Assembly: GCA_030141605.1 (NCBI GenBank)
Contig: JAQGDQ010000315.1
Span: forward strand, 1-64,000
Direction of reading: 5' to 3'
Source: Tubiluchus corallicola
Lineage: Eukaryota; Priapulida; Priapulimorpha; Priapulimorphida; Tubiluchidae
Length of the DNA: 64,000 nt
The position numbers and the translations under genes were made by a program. Shown in pieces: positions 1 through 10,635 of this stretch; the stretch's first letter is position 1; the number at the start of each line of letters is the position of its first letter. Below the pieces are notes generated by a model. The model ran no database searches. It worked only from the letters and a program-made list of their open reading frames with translations, and had not been told where the DNA came from.

Positions 1-312
1 AACCGAACTTTTCCAAAAAATGCGAAGGATTTTCTTGCTTCATTAGTTGAGCTTGGCTGGGATGTTTTTCCAACTTTGTGCATTGCATATCGTTTATTAC
101 TCACAGTTGGCTACTCAATTGCTAGTTGTGAACGTTCTTTTTCAAAGTTAAAACAGATACAAACATATTTGAGGTCTTCAATGTCAAATCAGCGCCTGTC
201 AAGTTTATCTTTGATCAGCATTGAAAAGAAATTCCTGACAAGCGAAGTGAAAGAAGCTGTGATACAGACGTTTGTTGACAGCAAAGGAGCGATTGGACAT
301 CGAAGTAAGTGA
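1..312 (+). CDS. hAT transposase, C-terminal dimerisation region (partial)
   Basis: The frame is open from base 1 and ends with TGA at 310-312, giving about 103 residues. It contains the hAT dimerisation signature ASCERSFSKLK followed by a YLRSSMSNQRLSSLSLISIE-type helix, as in ZMYM1-like transposases. In the family this region dimerises the transposase and completes the RNase H-like core. Only the last part of the protein is here; the DNA-binding and catalytic parts lie to the left. No stop interrupts the visible part, so the copy may be young. Confidence 0.75.
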   Translation, partial: NRTFPKNAKDFLASLVELGWDVFPTLCIAYRLLLTVGYSIASCERSFSKLKQIQTYLRSSMSNQRLSSLSLISIEKKFLTSEVKEAVIQTFVDSKGAIGHRSK

Positions 313-505
313 CTTGCTTTTTGTTTATTGTTAAATAAATAAAATAATACAAACACCTCACTCTTACTTGATCTTTTATTTATTCATTTTCATGTATGAT
401 TAACAACATCTATAATTTATTTAGTCCCGATTTTTTAAGTTAGTTATGGGGGGCATCATTATCATACACTCGCCCCGGGCAGCAGAAAGCTTTGGCACGC
501 CCCTG
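1..505 (+). mobile_element. 3' part of a hAT transposon (ZMYM-type)
   Basis: An open frame enters from the left edge and stops at 312, and it encodes a hAT transposase C-terminus. After an AT-rich 3' untranslated stretch, the segment from about 449 (G-run, CGCCCCGGG, GGCACGCCCCTG) matches the usual right end of this hAT group, ending at 505. The 5' end lies outside the window, so a target duplication cannot be checked here; if 505 is right, the eight bases that follow (GTATCAGG) should also precede the element. Confidence 0.7.
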
Positions 506-957
506 GTATCAGGTGGAGAGCTGCACAACCACCTGCAATGATTTTTCCTGCACAGCTTGTCAAGACAACGACAGCACAACTTGGCATTGAAATCAAGACC
601 CAAGCACCGAGATTGAGAGCAGCGGGCTGGACACCACAAGACATCGAAAATATTGAAACAGAGCATAAGGATCTGGTGTGGCTGTACAGAGATGATCCCT
701 CTGTTCAAATGGCTGTGGATGCGCAAAATTCGAGCTTTGATGATTCTTGGAAGGAGCTTATCAAACGAGAAAAGTTTTCTACTTTAATTACATTTGCCGG
801 AGGCCTGGCCACAGCCTTCGGGAACACGGCAACGGTCGAGGCCGATTTTGCGCGTGTCAAGGCATTCAAAACTGAATACAGGCATTGGTTCGGAAACTTC
901 AGCCTAGAGGGCATTCTACATTCGTACCAAATAGACGAATTATTTGAACTGAAGTGA
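506..957 (+). pseudogene. Second hAT-like transposase remnant, C-terminal
   Basis: This frame is open from the hAT end at 505 through a stop at 955-957. Its last 45 residues (VEADFARVKAFKTEYR, then NFSLEGILHSYQ) resemble the hAT dimerisation helix pair of a different subgroup from the copy on its left. There is no start codon or N-terminal part, so it is a fragment. It abuts the upstream element, which suggests that element inserted into this older one. It lies upstream of the first visible receptor exon, probably in the receptor's first intron. Confidence 0.5.
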
Positions 958-1093
958 TGAATTACAAGGCATTGTCTAGTAAAATTTGATTAAATTTGAA
1001 GAGCAACATGCGTAACTGAACGAAGTACGTCGAAGAAGTTACGTATTGCTTATAAAAATAAAAAAATCTTATCACAATTCATTCGTCTTTCAG

Positions 1094-1233
1094 GGATTCT
1101 TGCAAGTCCTGATGCAGAAAGACTATTTAACACTTTACTTCTCAAGCACAACAAACTAGTACGACCAGTTGGCAACGTATCTGAACTGATCAAAGTTAAA
1201 ATGGGTCTTAAATTATCACAGCTAGTCAATATG
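1094..1233 (+). CDS. nAChR exon 2: start of ligand-binding domain
   Basis: Preceded by TTTCAG and followed by GTAAGT; 140 bp, entering in phase 1 and leaving in phase 0. It encodes the N-terminal helix and first strand ([28 protein letters not shown]), aligning with exon 2 of vertebrate subunits, which is also about 140 bp. Confidence 0.9.
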
Positions 1234-1442
1234 GTAAGTATTCAAGTAATTATCAAAAACATTTTCAAAGGTGCTACCTTACTGGCGCCTGGCGCTGTTG
1301 TCAGTGTCGTCGTCGCTACCTCTTTTGTTGCTGCTGTTATAATTGTTTTTACATCTGTGCAGTATTGAAAATTATAAAGCTTTTCGATCTTGTTTTTAAT
1401 TTTAAGACTTGATGAAATGCTCAGATTCTTACTCACCAGTTG

Positions 1443-1473
<31 letters not shown>

Positions 1474-4400
1474 CATTATCATTATCATTATCATTATCAT
1501 TATCATTATCATTATCATTATCATTATCATTATCATTATCATTATCATTATCATTATCATTATCATTATCATTATCATTATCATTATCATTATCATTATC
1601 ATTATCATTATCATTATCATTATCATTATCATTATCATTATCATTATCATTATCATTATCATTATCATTATCATTATCATTATCATTATCATTATCATTA
1701 TCATTATCATTATCATTATCATTATCATTATCATTATCATTATCATTATCATTATCATTATCATTATCATTATCATTATCATTATCATTATCATTATCAT
1801 TATATGTAACGCCCTCGCCTTCGCCATTCACTTCTTATTTTAACCAAGAGATTTCCATCATAAATTTTTCCTGCATTGTTGACTTCAAATGTTGATTTAT
1901 TGACATCTAGACGAAATAATGAATGAAAACCCGATAGAAATTGCCCAGAGCAGATCTTATCTGTCACCGCGAGTGCCCTAAAAGAGAAATAAATTTGTAC
2001 AAAAAACACAGAATCCATACATTATGTTGATGCTTCAAATATCACATCGATTATACAAGTTGTTTCAAAGCAGCAGTGTCTCAAGAGGATCCACGCGAAG
2101 AGGAATCTCAATAAGTAACTTAGACGAAAATAATGAGTCTACAATGTCGTATAGGAGTATCTTATAGTGACGTAGTCTCAGGACTGTAAGCGTTTGCTGC
2201 ATTTTGCATTAGTTCATGAAGAACTGGTCTCACTAAGATGCGATCACGTTATATTTTATAATTTTTGTAGGCTTCTACTCCTGCCACAAAGAGCCTTCAT
2301 GCAATTTATATATAAAATTTCAGAAAGCGTTGCACAAAAACAAGTGCTGTACCTCTCGGTTCAGATGTGTTACTTTCTTGACGAACTACGCACGTTCGAC
2401 AGCTCATGCGTGAGCACAGCAGTAAATTTGAAATTTCAATTTTTATCTTAAAACTTGCCTAGTTTTAGTACAATACACCGGATATCTTACACTGCACCGT
2501 ACTTCAAGCTTTCACAAATACGTGCAACACGCTCGTGGAATATTTTTGCAGTTGAAAATTATGTTAGTTTGTGATGTCATCAATAGTTGAACTCGCCCGC
2601 CATTAATTAAGTTTTTATTCTATTATTTAATTATCAGAAACGCTTTTGCAATACTAATTGTGCTAAAATGTATACTCTTTACCTGACTTGAAAATGGGGT
2701 AGTATATGAAAAATCTTCCTGTCTTCCTTTAAACCACCCTGCTTTTTAACGCTTTTCCTGCTGCTCTGATCAGCTCAATATACCTGCTGTCACTAATTAA
2801 ATTCTATAATGAAGTGTATTTTTCAGTTGTGTGTTCAACATGTAGGAGACTTACCAACCTGAGTTTTTTATGTCCCTCCTTTACTTGGCGACTAGAACCT
2901 AAGGCAGTGAGCGACGTACTGCGCAATATTTTGCAAAAACATTTTGTGCTTTAGGCAAAGAAGCACGCTAGTAAAACGGCTGCCATGGTCACAGTGTCAC
3001 TCGAGATTTCACACAGTCGACAAACACAAATTCTTGAAATAGCGTTTTTCGCGTTTTTCATCAAACTTTTACAACTTCTGTAGGCCTACATTTAGTGCTA
3101 AGTTATTAAAGTTTTACTGTATTTTTATTGATACACATATAGTATTCTACGTATGTGCATGTGTATCTGAATTCCACTCCCAGTGCATTTTCCTTAGCTT
3201 AGTTATTTAAATTTAAGTGTGTGGTAACTGTAAGCAATAATATATCGCAAAAACTTGTCGAATAGCTTAATGTTGTTGTATAATGTAGTATTGTCATAAC
3301 ACTTTGTCATTTAAATGTTTCAATTTTTCTAGGACGAAAAACGCCAAATTATGACTTCCAATGTTTGGTTAATTCAGGTAAGATCTGCCATCTTTTGTTT
3401 TACGGACAGAAATGTATCAACTTGAGCTCAACAGTATATTTAAGTAAAATAAGTAAGCCGTTTCAGTGTGAGTAGTATATTTAACGAATTTTCAATAGCA
3501 GCTGAAAAAGTCAGCCGGGCTGTTGAGGAATAACGAAAATAGTAAAGCTCGGTTAAGTGTGAATTGGAATTAATGTGGTAAATAAACGCCTTAGGTGTGA
3601 GAAGGCTAAATAAATTACTTATGATTAGAACGCATATATGACAACCCGATGGCTTTTAAAACTCAGTCAACCAACTTTCGTATGGCTCCCCCTACATTGT
3701 CTCTACAAAAAGCTTATAATGATCATTGCCAACGTGGGATTAACACAATCTAAGCAAATTTGTAGACAATTCTAGTTAAAACATGAAAAGCTTTATACAC
3801 TTGTCTACGGTGCTTGGACGTCTTTATTGGTTAAAGGAAAACCGGATTACTGTGTAGGCATTAGTTCAAAATAAAATATGCTCTAAAATATTGAAAACTA
3901 CAACAGTTTTTTTTTTAATCAGAGCTTAGATTAAATAATACTTGCCTAGGGGAGTTAAATTTTGTAAAACTTTCAAAGCTATGGGAGGCTCAGCGCATCC
4001 ACTAAGACTGGCAATAGTGTCTTTTGTCACAATCTAGTGGCCGACAAATAGGCACGGTACCGTGATAAGCATGATCAGGAACTGCAGTGTTCATATGTTA
4101 CGTCAGTGTGACGCAGAGCTCATTTTCGTGACATCACGTCAGTGTGTTATAGCAATCTTCGGTTACGCAAACGTGCTTGACGCGCTGAGAAGATGCCTAC
4201 CATTGCTCAAACTGTTGTTAGGTTAGTTTGTGATGTAAGCGATAGCTGTGTTCGGTTGCCAATGTAATTATTCAGATATTAGAAATAATTGTTAACTTTT
4301 ATAGGCAAGAAAATGTATATTTTGGACAGCAAATTAAAATAAAACTGAGCCTAATCAATTGTCCAGTTTTCCTTTAAGAAATTCTTGTGCCAGCTTTCCA

Positions 4401-7400
4401 TTCCAGATGTGGTTGTTTGAGCCTAACCTACCCTATGAAACACAAAAACTTGCTCTAGCTCAAACGTGAATAAGCTACTCTTCATTCTGTTACAGGAATG
4501 GGAGGATTATAAACTGAAATGGGATCCAGATGACTACGGAGGTGTGCGATTTCTGCATGTACCATCTGAATATATCTGGCTTCCTGATATAGTATTATAT
4601 AATAAGTAAGTATTTATAATACTGAGCATGATTATTCTTATACATCAAAATGACGATTAGGCTTCGTGTTACTTAATGTTTCAACGAGTATTTTCACTTA
4701 GTGACTAATGCTTTAGTTTTATTTTTTCCGATATTGGAGAAAACAGTTTATTATGACGTTGTGTCACGTTTGCTTTACTTTTAAATTTAAAATTAATAGT
4801 TGAGAAAGAAAGAGAGGATGAAAGAGAAAGAGAGGGCGAGAGACAGATGGATGGATGGACGGACGAACGGATTGACGCGCGGACGGACGGACAGACAGGC
4901 AGACAAACAGACAGAGAAGCAGACAGACACATAGACAGACAGACCGACAGACAAAGAGAGAGTGAGTGAACGGACAGAGAGGGGAGAGAGAAAACGGAAT
5001 ATTTCCTTTCAGTAATGTTTAACGCAGATAAAGTGAAAAATTTGTAGCATAACAGCCCTTCTTTTGCTGCCCTGAGCTAAATGAAAACGTCACACAGATT
5101 CACGCTGTGCAATCAGGCATCATTGTACGTTACACGTGATTCTGTATTCACCGCACACCGTATTATAGTAAAAGAAGCAATGTTCCTCGGGTAGAGCTTG
5201 ATTGTGCATTTGCCTGTATCTGTATTTGTCTATAGTAATGACTGCATAGCGAATGCCCCTGGCTGGCTTCTTACTGTTTGCGCGGCTCACAGCCCTCCAG
5301 TACTACGCGTTAACATAAGAAACCCCTTTACGTTATCACGTCATTGTAGCGTGATAATAATGACAATATTCTTTATTATGAACGTGTGGTTCTTTCATGC
5401 CTATGCGCGCCCAGTGTAATAGTAAGAGAACTATAGAAAGCGGGAAAACGAAAGAGAGAGAAGGGGGAAGAGGGAGAGGCGGAGAGAGAAAGGGCTAGAA
5501 AGAGAGCGAGGGAGAGAGAGAGTGAGAGAGAATGATGGGAGCGAGAGTGAGAGAGAATGATGAGAGAGAAAAAGATGTGAGAGAAAAGGCAGAGAAAGAC
5601 AAAGAAAGAGCGAGAGAGAGAGAGAGAGATAAAGTAAGTGAGAGAGAGAGAAAGAGAGAGAGAGAGACAGAGAGGGAAAGAGAGTGAGAGAGAGAGAGAG
5701 AGAGAGAGAAGAGAAGATAGAACAGGAGAGAAAAAAGAGCGAAAAAGAGAGATTTGCTTGTTGTTCTTCAGTGTTGGAAATATGTTGTTTAGTGATGTAC
5801 ATATATCTAAGATGTTAGTCTAACAAAGCTAAATCAAATCAAATCAAATTATGTCTAAGTTATTTGATAACAATGTTTCCGCAATTGACAGTAACATTCT
5901 ACGTGTTTTTTCCTTTGTGGATATCAGTTGTGCAAACAGAATTACTATCGAAGTTAGTAGCCAAAAAAAAACATCAAACAGCCAGAGTAGTAGATTAGAA
6001 TGTCAGCTTGGCAACACTGGGGCTCACAACTTCAGCAAGACAGTACAATGTGAACAAAGTCACGCGTTGGACAACACAACCATGGCGAACACCATCGATT
6101 TCTTGTAGATCTACCTCTAGCGAGAAGCCAGCCAGGAATTACAAGTTACTCTCACACGCATTTTCGTCTTACTCCCCTAATCTCACCGTTTTTCATTCAG
6201 ACATCTGCTGTCTTTATACGCAGAATACGTCGTTTAATATAAATACAAAATCAATATCAGCCTCATCTGCTGTTCAATTTTACGCGAGCTATAATGTGGA
6301 AAAGTGATGTGACCACATCGCTAATAGAACACAAGCCTGACGTTGATTGCACGGGGAAACCAATGTCAGAGATTTTATTAAAATTTCACTGAAAAATCAA
6401 AGTTTCTGGGCATTTTTTACAACAGATATTTTTAGCAACTGTGTAGCAGAGGTTTATTTTATGCATGAAGAAAACAATCAAAAATCGCCGCTTGTTAACT
6501 TAAACTGTTTTTGGCACGTGTGTGACTACACCTTGGCTGTTTGTCTACTGATTGCATGCTTATCTGAATACTTACCTCCTTGTCTACCTGTCTACCTGAC
6601 GTCTTACCTACCTCTGTACTGATTAAGGCTTAGCTACCCACCTAGTTACCTACCTACTTGGCTACCTACCTATCTTCTACCTACTTACCTACCTATCTAC
6701 CTACCTACCTACCTACCTACCTACCTGCCTATCTCCTACCTACTTACCTACCTATCTATCTACCTACCTACCTAGCTACCTATATACTTACTTGCCTACA
6801 TACCTACCTACCTAACTACCTATTTACCTTCCTACCTACCTAAATACTTATCTACCTGCCTACCTACCTATCCACCTACCTAGTTACCTATCCTGCCTAC
6901 CTACCTAGTTAACTACATGTGCCTGTCTGCCTGCCTACCTGACTGTCTGCCTACCCTCAACCTATCTACCTACCCACAGACCTACTTACCTACCTACCTA
7001 GTTAACTACATACATATCTGCCTGTGTGCCTGTCTATCTATCCATCTTCAATCGCCATACATACTACTTGGTAATATTTCAATAACAAACATTTATTCGT
7101 TTTTGCGTTTCTTTCGTCTCAAGTTGTTCTACGTCAGTTGGTTTTCTTCATTAATTCGTTCCTGCTCATACATTAGCTTGTTCGTTCATTTACTCACGTT
7201 GTCTGATTTCAAGTCTTTAGTTAAATCAGTTATCGATCAGACGACACGAAAATTTGCTTCAAAATTAGCAAGCCTTTAATCACTCACAAGTCGACATTGT
7301 TCTCATTAAGTGAGTTTCTGGTTTTAACACAACAAACCGTGATTGCATAACCGATAATTAAACATCGGAATCATTCGTTATGCGTTAAATTAGACAACAA

Positions 7401-10400
7401 TTCTTGAAACTTTTTTTATTAATTACGATAGGATTATTTGTAACAAACGCGTTTTTAAACTGCCTTTTCTGTTGCACGTCTATTGCATGTTAAAATGTGA
7501 AAGTATTTTAAAATGAAACTCGATTCACTTCTAATCGCATATAGTCATAGTAACATGGCATTTTTTTCACTCAGTTGTAAAATTGTAACAAGGTTAGCAG
7601 AGTTGCACATTAAAAATTCACTTTTTTGTCAATGACTTTCGTAAGGATTTGCGTGAACAGTCTAAACTGTCTGTCTGTATAACTCATGGAACGTATGACA
7701 AGGTCTAAATTTTCAGAACCTGACTATTAACGTACGTTGCCGCTTCTCTTGTACAAACTTCGCGTCAAGCACAAAAAGTGTTTCGTTTTGGCATAGGTAT
7801 GAAAGTAGTACGTCCAGGGCTGGATTAGGCTAGTATAGGCTGTAGCTTAGGGCTCATAAAGCTTGGGGGGATGCTTTGCATTGCTGCCTTTAAAAAAGGG
7901 AAGCCATAAAGTCTGAAAATCCCATTTTAACGTGGCCCATCATCTGAGATAAACGATCTCTGTTTGGGGCCTTTTATTTGAGACAAAGTGTCCTTGTTTG
8001 AAGGACAAGTAAAATCACATAAATCACAAGTAAAAATATTCGGAACAAGTGCGAGCAAATTAGAGGGTGGCTCCGTCTGAGAGGGCCCTATAATTTCTCT
8101 AGCCTAGGTCCTAACATTTTTCTAACATCACTAAGCTGCTTGGTAAAAAGCTCTTTTAGAAAAGTATACAATGACGTCACAAGTTGATGTTATCATTTTA
8201 CGATCACTAATAGACTAATAGTCTCTTTGTTATTTTAGCGCCGACGGTAACTACCAAGTGACGCTGATGACGAAAGCGACACTACATTACAACGGTACCG
8301 TAGTTTGGAAACCGCCAGTTATTTACAAAAGCTTCTGCGAAATTGACATTCAATATTTTCCTTTTGATACACAAAAGTGCGATTTAAAATTTGGTCTTTG
8401 GACGTATAGTGGTGACCTAGCTGATTTGGTACACAGGTCGGCTCCTAACGCCACGAAATTAGAAACCGGAATTGATCTGTCAGAGTATTCCGAAAGTGTG
8501 GAATGGGATATTCTCGGTGTGCCTGGCACGCGTCACATGGTATTTTATCCGTGTTGTGCCGAACCGTATCTGGACATCACATACGAACTAAAACTTCGTC
8601 GCAAGACATTATTCTACACAGTGAATCTAATAATTCCTTGTGTAGTGATTTCTTTCTTGACGGTGCTAGTGTTTTACCTGCCATCAGATTCAGGAGAGAA
8701 AGTGACACTTTGCGTCTCCATTTTGCTGGCGTTGACTGTGTTTTTTCTCATGTTAATTGAGATCATACCCCAGTCATCACTCAGTGTGCCAATGTTTGGC
8801 AGGTATTTGTTGTTTACCATGATCCTGGTGACGCTGTCTATCAGTGTAACTATATGTGTGTTGAATGTCCACTTTAGATCACCGGCAACTCACACAATGG
8901 GTCCTTGGACCAAAAAGATTTTTCTAGATATTTTGCCGGTTGTGTTATTCATTAGACGTCCGAAAGAGTATGTGAATAACTCGCTGCGAAAGAGAGAGTC
9001 GATGGCTCAATTTGAGGACCGGTTCAGGCCCGATCTGACAAACGTTTCCTCGTTTAGTGGAGCGGCTGATGATTCAGCCAGTGCCATATATGACAGGCAG
9101 TTGTACAGTAAAGCGAACTTACCGGATGATATTCAAAAAGCTATTGAAGGAATTCATTTTATAGCTGACCATCTTCGTCACGACGATCAGGACCAATCGG
9201 TATGAGTGTTTGATTAGTGCTGCTTTCTTGTTTGTTTAGAACAGTGGTTCCCAAATTTTCTCGGACCGTTACCCAAATCGGGAAACCCGGTCGTGTCCAT
9301 TACCCCCCACCTAGTACTACTTCTCCAACTCAAAAAGTAAACACACGTATATGCCACAAGCAAGCAAAATTATTTATGTTTGCTCGTGGCATAAATAAAT
9401 TTCCAGGTGTTGTTGTTGTACTGTTGCAGTCTCTTCAAGAAGAAAACTACGTAAAATGCATTCCGAGCGAAGTTTTAAAAATTTACAGAGGGGTGCCCGT
9501 TACCCCCCCCCCCCCAAAAAAAACATATTACCCCGGGGGGGGGGGTAATTTACCCCTACTTTGGGAACCACTGGTTTAGAATAATCTAATGCTCTGCAAT
9601 GCGCAGGTTTGATTACAGTTTCTAGAGTACTTGGACACCTTACGTTTGAACACTGTGCGTCATGATAGCATGCTGGGATAGTTGTTGTAGTCTGGATGCA
9701 TCCTGTATGTGGAACGAGGGTTTTTGCGGGGATTATTTGGTACGCGTGTTCCATTTTACGTTTGAATGGGTATTTTAGACCTTGTGTCGATTGGTCAGCT
9801 ATTTCGCACAATTAAGTCCTTCAGTTGCCATCACTAGCGTATCTAACGTTGACTGTGGTTTGTGTTTATGGTCTGGTCATATAAGAAAGTAGGTTCAGCG
9901 TCATTTATTAAATCTGCGTGTATATCCATCCATCCATCCATCCACCTAACCTACAGCCGCCCATAACATAGCTCGAAAACAATGATAAAAATGCATACGT
10001 GGCCAAATTGAGGAAAAGGTCTGACGCAAAATGCATCAGTGTTGTTCTTTGTACTGTCCACGTGACGAAAGAAAACGTCACAATGTGACTTAATAGTCTT
10101 TATAATAATTGAAAATATATGATCGAAACAAGCTAAACATGACGACAGTATTTTGCATCAGATGCACTATAAATCTTGTTTCAGAGCTCAAAAGTGCAAA
10201 GGTCAAAAGTCACAAGGAAATTTTCTCATTCTGCATTGCTTATTTGACATTTGTCCTTCTTATTTTGCAGGTGAGACAAGATTGGAAGTTCGTTGCCATG
10301 GTGATAGACCGATTGTTTCTGTGGATATTTAGTTTGACATGTGTAGTCGGGTCGTACACTATGCTCAGTGATCCTCCTAGCTTACATGACAACCAGAAAC

Positions 10401-10441
10401 CACTAACTCTTAATTTGAGTAACAGAATAATAGGAGAGTGA
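1094..10441 (+). CDS. Nicotinic acetylcholine receptor alpha subunit (lacks exon 1)
   Basis: Five exons join in frame to 475 residues: 1094-1233, 3333-3377, 4496-4605, 8239-9199 and 10271-10441. Together they form a pentameric ligand-gated cation channel subunit of the plasma membrane. Visible features, numbered from the first visible residue: a 13-residue Cys-loop (Cys132-Cys146, FPFDTQKC), the loop B tryptophan in LWTYSGD (W153), the vicinal cysteines YPCC (204-205) that mark an alpha subunit, NxT sites at N117 and N169, TM1, a TM2 with GEK and an acidic outer ring, TM3, an M3-M4 loop with an amphipathic helix, and TM4 in the last exon. The signal-peptide exon was not found and is probably upstream. 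Exon sizes match vertebrate CHRNA2-6/CHRNB2-4 genes, not CHRNA7. The exact subtype is not assignable by eye. Confidence 0.93.
1445..1803 (+). repeat. Perfect (ATTATC)n hexanucleotide microsatellite
   Basis: About 60 uninterrupted copies of ATTATC in an nAChR intron. All long open frames here (for example Tyr-His or Ser-Leu dipeptide repeats) are products of the repeat and are not genes. Confidence 0.98.
2310..2732 (-). mobile_element. Partial copy of the TTAAAGGAA-ended interspersed repeat
   Basis: On the minus strand this segment begins TTAAAGGAAGACAGGAAG and then matches the repeats at 20128-20746 and 22395-23007, with shared words such as GAGCTCATGAGTGAG-like and ATAGTTGGGCTCGTC-like stretches. 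The far end diverges; 2190-2310 instead resembles 40930-41070. It lies in the nAChR intron 1234-3332. Confidence 0.55.
3333..3377 (+). CDS. nAChR exon 3
   Basis: A 45-bp exon between TTCTAG and GTAAGA encoding [15 protein letters not shown], the counterpart of the conserved 45-bp exon 3 of vertebrate nAChR genes. Confidence 0.9.
3831..4377 (+). mobile_element. Complete TTAA-flanked MITE, piggyBac-like
   Basis: Ends TTAAAGGAAAACCGGA and TCCAGTTTTCCTTTAA, a terminal inverted repeat of about 16 bp with one mismatch that includes the TTAA target typical of piggyBac-type elements. It is 547 bp with no open frame and sits in the nAChR intron 3378-4495. The same termini recur at 16954-17165, 20128-20746 and 22395-23007. 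Confidence 0.65.
4496..4605 (+). CDS. nAChR exon 4: loop A
   Basis: A 110-bp exon between TTACAG and GTAAGT. It encodes [17 protein letters not shown] and then WLPDIVLYN, the loop A region of the agonist site. It ends in phase 2, and the next exon completes the asparagine codon. Confidence 0.92.
4806..4990. repeat. Purine-rich GACA/GGAC low-complexity tract
   Basis: Degenerate runs of GGAC, GACA and GAGA on the plus strand within the long nAChR intron 4606-8238. Confidence 0.85.
5445..5745. repeat. (GA)n polypurine tract
   Basis: About 300 bases of almost pure purine, mostly GAGA with GAAA and GGGA variants. The Arg-Glu and Ser-Leu open frames here are repeat artefacts. Confidence 0.9.
5746..8238. 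other. Remainder of nAChR intron 4606-8238
   Basis: Apart from the tetranucleotide tract I see no coding exon. The stretch 7818-8105 (CCAGGGCTGGATTAGGC to TAGCCTAGGTCC) looks like a decayed transposon copy, but its ends are too poor to define. Confidence 0.4.
6585..7046. repeat. (CTAC)n tetranucleotide repeat tract
   Basis: Degenerate tandem CTAC/CTGC/CTAT units over about 460 bases in the nAChR intron. Tyr-Leu-Pro-rich frames are artefacts of the repeat. Confidence 0.9.
8239..9199 (+). CDS. nAChR exon 5: Cys-loop to M3-M4 loop
   Basis: A 961-bp exon following TTTTAG and ending TCG|GTATGA. It carries loops B, C and E, the Cys-loop, TM1-TM3 and nearly all of the cytoplasmic loop. The frame would stop three bases past the splice site, and the TM4 exon downstream is in phase, which supports the splice. 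Confidence 0.92.
9242..9573. mobile_element. hAT MITE with 8-bp target duplication
   Basis: Termini CAGTGGTTCCCAAA and TTTGGGAACCACTG are inverted repeats typical of hAT elements. The element is flanked on both sides by GTTTAGAA (9234-9241 and 9574-9581), the 8-bp duplication expected for hAT. It is 332 bp without coding capacity, and its right part has facing C and G homopolymers (9504-9546) that can form a hairpin. It lies in the last nAChR intron (9200-10270), starting 42 bp after the exon. Confidence 0.9.
10271..10441 (+). CDS. nAChR last exon: TM4 and C-terminus
   Basis: Follows TTTTGCAG and enters in phase 0. It encodes [17 protein letters not shown] (end of the amphipathic helix and TM4) and a C-terminal tail, with TGA at 10439-10441. 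Confidence 0.92.
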   Translation: MRQDWKFVAMVIDRLFLWIFSLTCVVGSYTMLSDPPSLHDNQKPLTLNLSNRIIGE

Positions 10442-10629
10442 TGGCTTGTCAACAACAAATCAGTGTTTTATTAGATCTCCGAGCCGTTGTTCGTCTTCGC
10501 ATGACGTAAAATGGACAATAGTGAAAAATATGGCGTTACTGAATCTACCATTTACGTCAGATCAACAAAAACACAAACAAGAAAAATCAGTTTTGAAGAT
10601 TTATGGGAGGTTTGATACACGAAGTCTGC

Positions 10630-10635
10630 AATAAA
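10630..10635 (+). terminator. Candidate polyadenylation signal of the nAChR gene
   Basis: AATAAA about 190 bases after the stop codon. It is the first canonical hexamer seen downstream; the use of it is inferred. Confidence 0.4.

Noticed and set aside
1390-1895. Several 130-150-codon open frames on both strands
   Set aside because: All are translations of the ATTATC hexanucleotide array in its different frames.
5431-7279. Ser-Leu, Arg-Glu and Tyr-Leu-Pro-rich proteins
   Set aside because: They are frames of the GA and CTAC simple repeats.
9500-9811. Minus-strand frame of 103 codons
   Set aside because: Begins inside the hAT MITE homopolymers and has no similarity.
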